From: Massospora cicadina | Lineage: Eukaryota; Entomophthoromycota; Entomophthoromycetes; Entomophthorales; Entomophthoraceae | DNA length: 64,000 bases | Assembly (NCBI GenBank): GCA_022478985.1 | Contig: JAKSZP010018560.1 | Location: forward strand, 62,001 to 126,000 | Direction of reading: 5' to 3' | Shown here: in pieces, positions 58,300 through 64,000 of the stretch | Layout of the letters: each line of letters opens with the position of its first letter | Numbering within the stretch: position 1 is the first letter of the stretch | Notes under the pieces: generated by a model | Told to the model about the DNA's origin: nothing | The model's input: the letters and a program-made list of their open reading frames with translations, nothing else | The model's database searches: none | Translations under genes and position numbers: made by a program

Positions 58300-59836
58300 T
58301 CAGCCTGTTTTTCTATAAATCTTAAAGTTTCTTACTGATCTAACTAAAAATGCATCTCATCATTCTAGTTAATTAAGCGATTCTTATTTTGGCACTGATA
58401 AAATGCAAAGTTAATTGAATCTTGATAGTTAAGGCTGTTTGATTATTGAAAGCAGTATCTAACAAAACTTATATTGGCGGTAGGTTTACAGATGCATTGT
58501 TGCTGGAAGATATATAGTTTCTTTTCTGGCTTAGTAAAATTTCATTTTTTTCTTGTTTGAGGTAATTGTCAGAAAAATAGAGGGCTAGATTTTATTATGT
58601 TATTCAGTTGTAGAAATAACCAGCTTATTTAAATAAGAAAAATCCATGAATATTAATCATTTTCCCCAAACTTAATTTCATTAACTTAGAAGGTATTCTT
58701 ATCCTTGCGCTTTCTTGAAAATAAACCAAGGGTAAATGATTAGCTGTTTGGAGGTTCCAGGAAGGACAACTTAATTTGAACTTTGGCCTTTCTATAGGTT
58801 CAGAGGTTCCTAGCAATTCTCAATGAGCAGAAATATTTCAGTTTACAAAATTGGGCTATAAACTAAAAAAAACATAAGTTGTAAAGTACTTTATTTTGAA
58901 AAAACTTAGTATTATTCTATTACAAGGAAATTAGCAATGTGATGAGTGATAGCAAATACCATATGTGAGGGTGGAAGGATATTAAGGAATGCAGAGGCAA
59001 TAGCACAGTCCAGGTTCAGAGTTGGAGTAGATCAGGATTGTTTGCTGAAGACTGGATTGTGATCAAATTGTTGGGCTTCCATTTTTGAGCTTGATGTTGC
59101 TATACCAAGAATCCCAAAAGTCAATCCTTGAAGCCATCTAAGATGCATAACAAATATATGATTATGTTTTTAAAGGCGCCAAATCATTGCTTATGTCCTG
59201 TTAGCTTAAGTATCCATCCTATGGCAAGTATGGCAAAGTAAGCTTATTTAAGGCAAGTACTAAAATGAGATATAGAATTAGTGATATAAATTGCTTGTAG
59301 TATAAAATAGGGGTTTTTATATGTCACAACTAACAATATAAATCCCAAAAGGAAAAGGATTAATAAAATAATAGAGGGGGAAATCAGGATAAAAGGCTCT
59401 TGATCAAGCAATGCATTCAGGATGGTCTAAAGCCTTTGTAGCATATTTTTTGATAGTGCAAAACTATATATTAAATGTACCAAGTTGGATGAGACTTGAG
59501 ACACTTAGGATGATCATTGGTCAGATACTGGATTCTTGCATCTTTGTGGGTTCATCTTAATTTACTGCCTCATGTGTCACCTTAAGTAAAGGTTGCCTGA
59601 CATTCCAATGATCCTTTATCCCAATTAGGCAGGATATCATATTGGGGTATCTCAGGCTGAAATTGGCTAAATGGAATTTCTCTATTGTCAATTTGAGCCG
59701 TACCAACTATTAATTTTTCTTATGGTTAAATGAGGTAACTTCTTTAACCCCCTTCTCAGGTCTAGGTGTCAATTATATTGCGGAAGTCAAATGATTGATA
59801 TACTTCACATCATGCTAATACCCTGATATTTCAACA
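58300..59836 (-). other. Spacer and probable 3' LTR of the decayed element D
   Basis: The right edge (CCTGATATTTCAACA, ending 59,836) followed by TCACCCCCTTAAAG looks like an LTR edge beside a polypurine tract, as in element A. I could not align this interval with the presumed partner LTR at 63,450 onward, so its left boundary is unknown. A minus-strand frame at 58,625-58,816 is unassigned. Confidence 0.35.
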
Positions 59837-62800
59837 TCACCCCCTTAAAGAATATTGATATGGATGTATAAATACAAGAATCAGTTATGTACGCAGTTGA
59901 TAGTTACTCCAGTTTCTAAAGACTTAATTGTATTAATCTATACGTTTGTAAGTTATAGCATGTGGTCCATCCCAGATGGATTCTAATTTCCCTCGGGGGG
60001 CTATAAGGTTGTGATAGTACATAGTAAAACTGTAAATTTTCAAAGGCGGGTAGAGTTGATGAGATGAATTTGGTGCTTGACCTTCTCTTGTTACTGTCTA
60101 AGCTAGATTTGTCATCGCTCAAATTGTATTTTTATAATCTTCTGTACTGATCTCCTTAGCACTTTATCAGGCTTTTTAGTATTTTAAATTGTAAATTATA
60201 AGCTAATAGAGCTGAAATTCCAGGTTCTATTCTATATAAGGCCTTGAAGGGAGACATTTTAATGATTTTATGGAAAATTATCATATAAGCCATCAGCGCA
60301 CCTGGGAAATATTGGTCCCAGTTAATGAATTAGTAGCCATTTTTATATTAAAACTAACGTTCCATCTACTCTCTCTACATTCCAATTAGTGGATGTGTTG
60401 TAGGGTGCTGAAAATTTTTGTTGAGCTCCCATACTCATAGCTAAGGTCCTCACAACTCTTGAAGCGTTCCTTTAGTTGTCCCATAGCAGTACCTGCAAGC
60501 AGCCATGTCTAGTAAATATATTTTGATATAAAAGTTAGTTTAGCTTTGGCAGTCTGCATTGGAATGGCGATTGCTTCAAACCACTTTATGAAGTTATCAA
60601 TCCCTAAAAGAATTTTGATTTACTTCTGTGGATCTGAGTAGCAGACTATGATGTCTAGACTGAGGGTATGAAATGGCTGCTGAGGGGTCATGGGTTAATA
60701 CTTGTACTTGGCCTTATGTGATGTCTGTTTTTTACAAGTTATGCAAGCATTCAAGACTTTCACTACAGAGTCAGTATTACTTCCCAATACTAATGATCCT
60801 TACCCATTCATAGGGTTTCCTGTCTCCTCCATGCCCTAAGGTAAGTTGAGCTTCAATTTAACTGGTACCCATTCCAAAGGTTACAAGTAAGGTAGCTAGT
60901 GATTTTCAGCTTCTTGAAAAGTAATCTCTCGAGAAGTTTTTATATTTTAAACATGTCATTTTACCTTCTTTTGAACTGGTTCATCTCAGTCCTCCTAAGA
61001 GTCTGGCTTCATGGGCATATTGCGCAACTATTAAGCTTCACTATTATCTAGATGTAGTAAGGGCAGTCAAGTCAGTTAAATATGCATTCATGTGTTTTAT
61101 CCATCCAATGGACAATATTCATGTCGTAGTGCAGAAGTTTGTGAGCCCAGAAGGCTATTCTTCCTGTCAAATCTTTCATGTTTTGCAAACATTTTAAAAA
61201 GCGTGGTCTGTAACAACTGTAAAGTTTATGCCATACAAGAAGGGCTGGAAGTGTTTCACCGCTAGGAGAACACCTAAGCACTCTTTATCCATGACACTAT
61301 AATTTTGATTAGTTTTATAAAGCGTTTTTCTGTAAAAGGATACTGAGTGATCAATGCATACATCATCCAATAGGAAGAATAGTGCCTAAGGCTAAATTGG
61401 AGGCATATGTAAACAAGTTGAATGACTTACCTTAGCCTGGGTACCTTAATATTGGTCTGCTATTCAACAAATTTTTCATTGATTCATTAGCAGTTCTCTG
61501 CTCTACTCCTAAAACAAAAGGGTTTTTGGCAAGCAAACGGACAAGAGGTTTGGATAGTTAAAAAAAAGTTAGGGATAGTTTGATAATAGTATATCCCATC
61601 ATTCCAAAGAGTACCTGTATTCCTTGGAGGCTTTTGGCTCAGGAATATTGCTTCAACTTTATCATACAAGGGCTGAATTTATTATATTGTATGAAGTGTC
61701 CAAAAAAATCTAATATCTGTTGAAAGAAGGTGCATTTCGCAGGTTTTAATTTGATGTGGTTTTCTTTCAGCTGTTGGGAAATTGACTTGAGGTAGTCTAC
61801 ATGAATGATAAAGGTCTTGGAGAATACTGTTATGTCATTTAGGTACACGATCACACAGCTTAATAAAGAATTTTCATACTTTGATCCATCACTCATTGAG
61901 ATAAGGTAGGAGCATTGCATTACCCTGAGGAGCTGGGAAAATTGAAAAAATCATTTCATACATATCAAAGCGTATTTTTTTAGTCTTCTGGTGATAGATC
62001 CATCTGAAAATAACCAAATAGAAGTTTATTGCAGAGAAGAAATGCGAGCTGGAGAGCTGGCCAAAGCATCATAAATTTGTAGGATTGGATATCTGTCCTT
62101 CTTAATGATTGTTTTAGCGTCCTGTAATCCAACATTATTCTGTAACCCCAATTATTCTTCTTTTTAAGTAACAGTGGGGACGACCATAGACTCTGTGAGG
62201 GCACATGTAAGCCAGAATTCAATAGACATTTTGCCTCAGCATTTGAGTAATACTCCTTTACATTCAATTTTCCTATATGGCTCTTCTAATATTGGGATTG
62301 AATCCCTACATTGATACTATGTGTTAAGTCTTTCATTTGATATAATCGACATCTGATGTGGAGATAACATCCTGATAACCTTCAAGTAGGGAATGTACTT
62401 TCTTAAGTTCCTCCTAAATTAGCTTATCAGGTATTTGTACTTGAGGAATGGAGCATATTAAAATTAATGGCAGGTAGGCCAAAATCAAGGCGAGGTTAAT
62501 AAAATGTACCTTATCAATTTAATCAATGGAAAGTAATTGACCTTTTCCAATTTCTTGATGTTTCTTGACAAGGATATCTTGGTTGGTTAGGTTTCAAGTA
62601 CAAGCTCAATAGGAAGCTGATAAGCTGGATCAAGGCATCCTAGTAAAACCCCTTGATTCAAAGCTTACTTTTTCTATTGACACTAGTACTGTGTAGCAAA
62701 CAGTTTGTGGGTATATTCAGGTTATGTTGATAGAAACCGCTCTTTGTTCTCCTGGTTTAATTTTTACCTCCTCAACGGTAAAGAATGTCATGCCTTCTGC

Positions 62801-63449
62801 TGAATCAACTGAGTCAGGTAGCTTTTTCATATTTCTTCCAGAGGTAGAATATCACAAAGATAAAGCAGAAGCAGAGTACTCTACCAGAAAAAAGTAATTA
62901 TTCTTACTGGATTTTTTATAACCACTACGAGGGGAACTTCATAGTTGAGGAGTAATGAATGTACTTATTACAAATTGATGATACCTTCATATTTGAACAT
63001 AAACTGCGTACTAATGAGTATTATAATGGCTATTGTCCAGCATAACTGTGGGACTGAGAAAATAACTTATCAACTCAAATTGGCAGAGATAATATTTACC
63101 TATCACCTTAAGTTATTAAGACTGGCAGTATTATACTCTTGAGTGTTTTTGAGGTCAGTTTCAGGAGATTGTCTGTAATCTTACTACAAGAGAGGTGGTG
63201 TAGGATACACAGCCACAATGCATGAGAACTAGTCACTAGTAAGATCAGAAATAAGGCACCAAGGAAGGTGCCAGAGCACAGGGGACCCAGGGACATGGTT
63301 TAAACACAATTATATAACTAGATATTAAATAAACATTAAACTTGATTGTACCCCAAGGAGAAGTCCAATTAAGAGTGCAGATCAGTTTTAGGGTGCTTGG
63401 GAGCCTCGATCTGGAGGGGATCAGGTTGGCCCAGTTGTGCACCAGATTC
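59837..63449 (-). pseudogene. pol: Decayed Ty3 polyprotein (element D)
   Basis: On the minus strand, RT is clearest: a segment ending SLWSSPLLLKKKNNWGYRIM at about 62,140-62,200, LDYRTLKQSL, and [15 protein letters not shown] at about 61,810-61,855 with the catalytic box YLND (first Asp is Asn, 61,834-61,845). RNase H follows (TDHAFLKCLQNM near 61,190). The integrase is recognisable at 60,190-60,850 (LSLDIIV, DNFIKWFEAI, NVERVDGTLV). A possible primer-binding site TGGTGCACAAC lies at 63,434-63,444 and a polypurine tract at 59,837. Frames are short throughout, making this the oldest Ty3 copy here. The protease and gag regions (62,300-63,430) are too decayed to delimit. Confidence 0.75.
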
Positions 63450-64000
63450 TGTAACTAATCTTGTTAAAATAAAAATGGTCTATGAAATTGGAGACCTCAA
63501 GGAGGTCCGTGCACAGGTTAACTAAGGACCATGCAAAGAAAGCGTAAAACTAATGATGTTCTTTATTAAACAAGTCAGCCAACAAGGAAGATTGGTATTG
63601 AAAAATCTTTATTAATCATTGGGAGAAGATCATCAATCTGCGGGAGTGGTATTAAGCCTAAATGAACAGCAAGCGCACACTACCATCAGCCATAGTACTA
63701 TAGCTTAAGATGATACTAACTCAAGTTATTAATTGCAACTGAATCCTCTACAGCTTAGAGATATTTTAGATCAAACGGATTTCAAAACTCCATTTTCCAC
63801 GAAACATAACAAATCATCCTTATTACTAACAAAATGGTGCATTTTAACGCCCTCAATGTAATGCAGGGTTGAGCATCATGCGCATCCCCAGGACCAGCTT
63901 GTGCATATTTTGCCTGTACCCAGCGTTGGCCCTGTGTATGATTAAAGTCAGGAAGGCCTGCCCTCTTACCCTTTTTGGCTCCTCACGCCCAGCTTTTTTT
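63450..64000 (-). repeat. Probable 5' LTR of element D, running off the window
   Basis: Plus-strand TGTAACTAATC at 63,450 directly follows the possible primer-binding site and would be the inner LTR edge. A GACCTCAAGGAGGTC palindrome lies at about 63,492. No partner copy could be confirmed in the window. Confidence 0.3.

Noticed and set aside
1..64000. CRISPR array, bacterial operons or riboswitches
   Set aside because: All identifiable genes are eukaryotic transposon genes; tandem repeats here lack the constant repeat and unique spacer pattern.
58300..64000. A confirmed LTR pair for element D
   Set aside because: Both presumed inner LTR edges look right, but I could not align the two flanks with each other, so no LTR pair is claimed.

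Overview
This window looks like a retroelement graveyard from a eukaryotic genome, most likely a filamentous fungus with a large, CpG-methylated, AT-rich genome. The fungal call is an inference from the kinds of element present: chromodomain Ty3 elements, a RepHel Helitron, an APE-type LINE and tRNA-derived SINEs. I could not identify a species and found no convincing host gene. Almost every recognisable reading frame belongs to a decayed transposable element. Many of the breaks are CGA-to-TGA stops or other CpG-type transitions.

Left part (1-13,450). A 5.7-kb chromodomain Ty3 element (294-5983, minus) sits inside an ORF1-type non-LTR element. It is followed by AT-rich spacer, two copies of a tRNA-derived SINE (SINE1), one copy of a second SINE (SINE2), and a block (8.3-10.8 kb) that keeps far more CpG than the rest of the window.

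Middle (13,590-38,000). Two arrays of a 140-bp hairpin-forming unit flank an AT-rich interior with an unassigned ORF. The right array is split by a solo LTR and a Helitron-like non-autonomous element ('H'). Next comes a minus-strand Helitron (19,978 to about 37,640). It is split by a 12.2-kb Ty3 element (C, 23,851-36,082) with a perfect 5-bp target duplication. The 3' LTR of C itself holds a second, 6.1-kb Ty3 element (B, 29,712-35,815).

Right part (38,000-64,000). This holds two ORF1-only non-LTR elements (38.1-40.0 and 56.3-58.3 kb), two more SINE1 copies, a diverged minisatellite of about 50 bp (40.85-41.9 kb), and a polyadenylated retrocopy with an 18-bp target duplication (43.4-44.95 kb). 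It also holds more H-type sequence, a complete 5.2-kb LINE (50,730-55,968, minus) and a very decayed Ty3 element (about 59.8-63.45 kb, minus).

How the parts relate. The LINE, the ORF1-only elements and both SINE families end in closely related 3' tails around GGTCRGCNYACCTC. That is the pattern expected if one LINE reverse transcriptase mobilises them all. The CpG-to-TpG/CpA differences between SINE1 copies date them relative to one another and explain many of the stop codons in the Ty3 genes.
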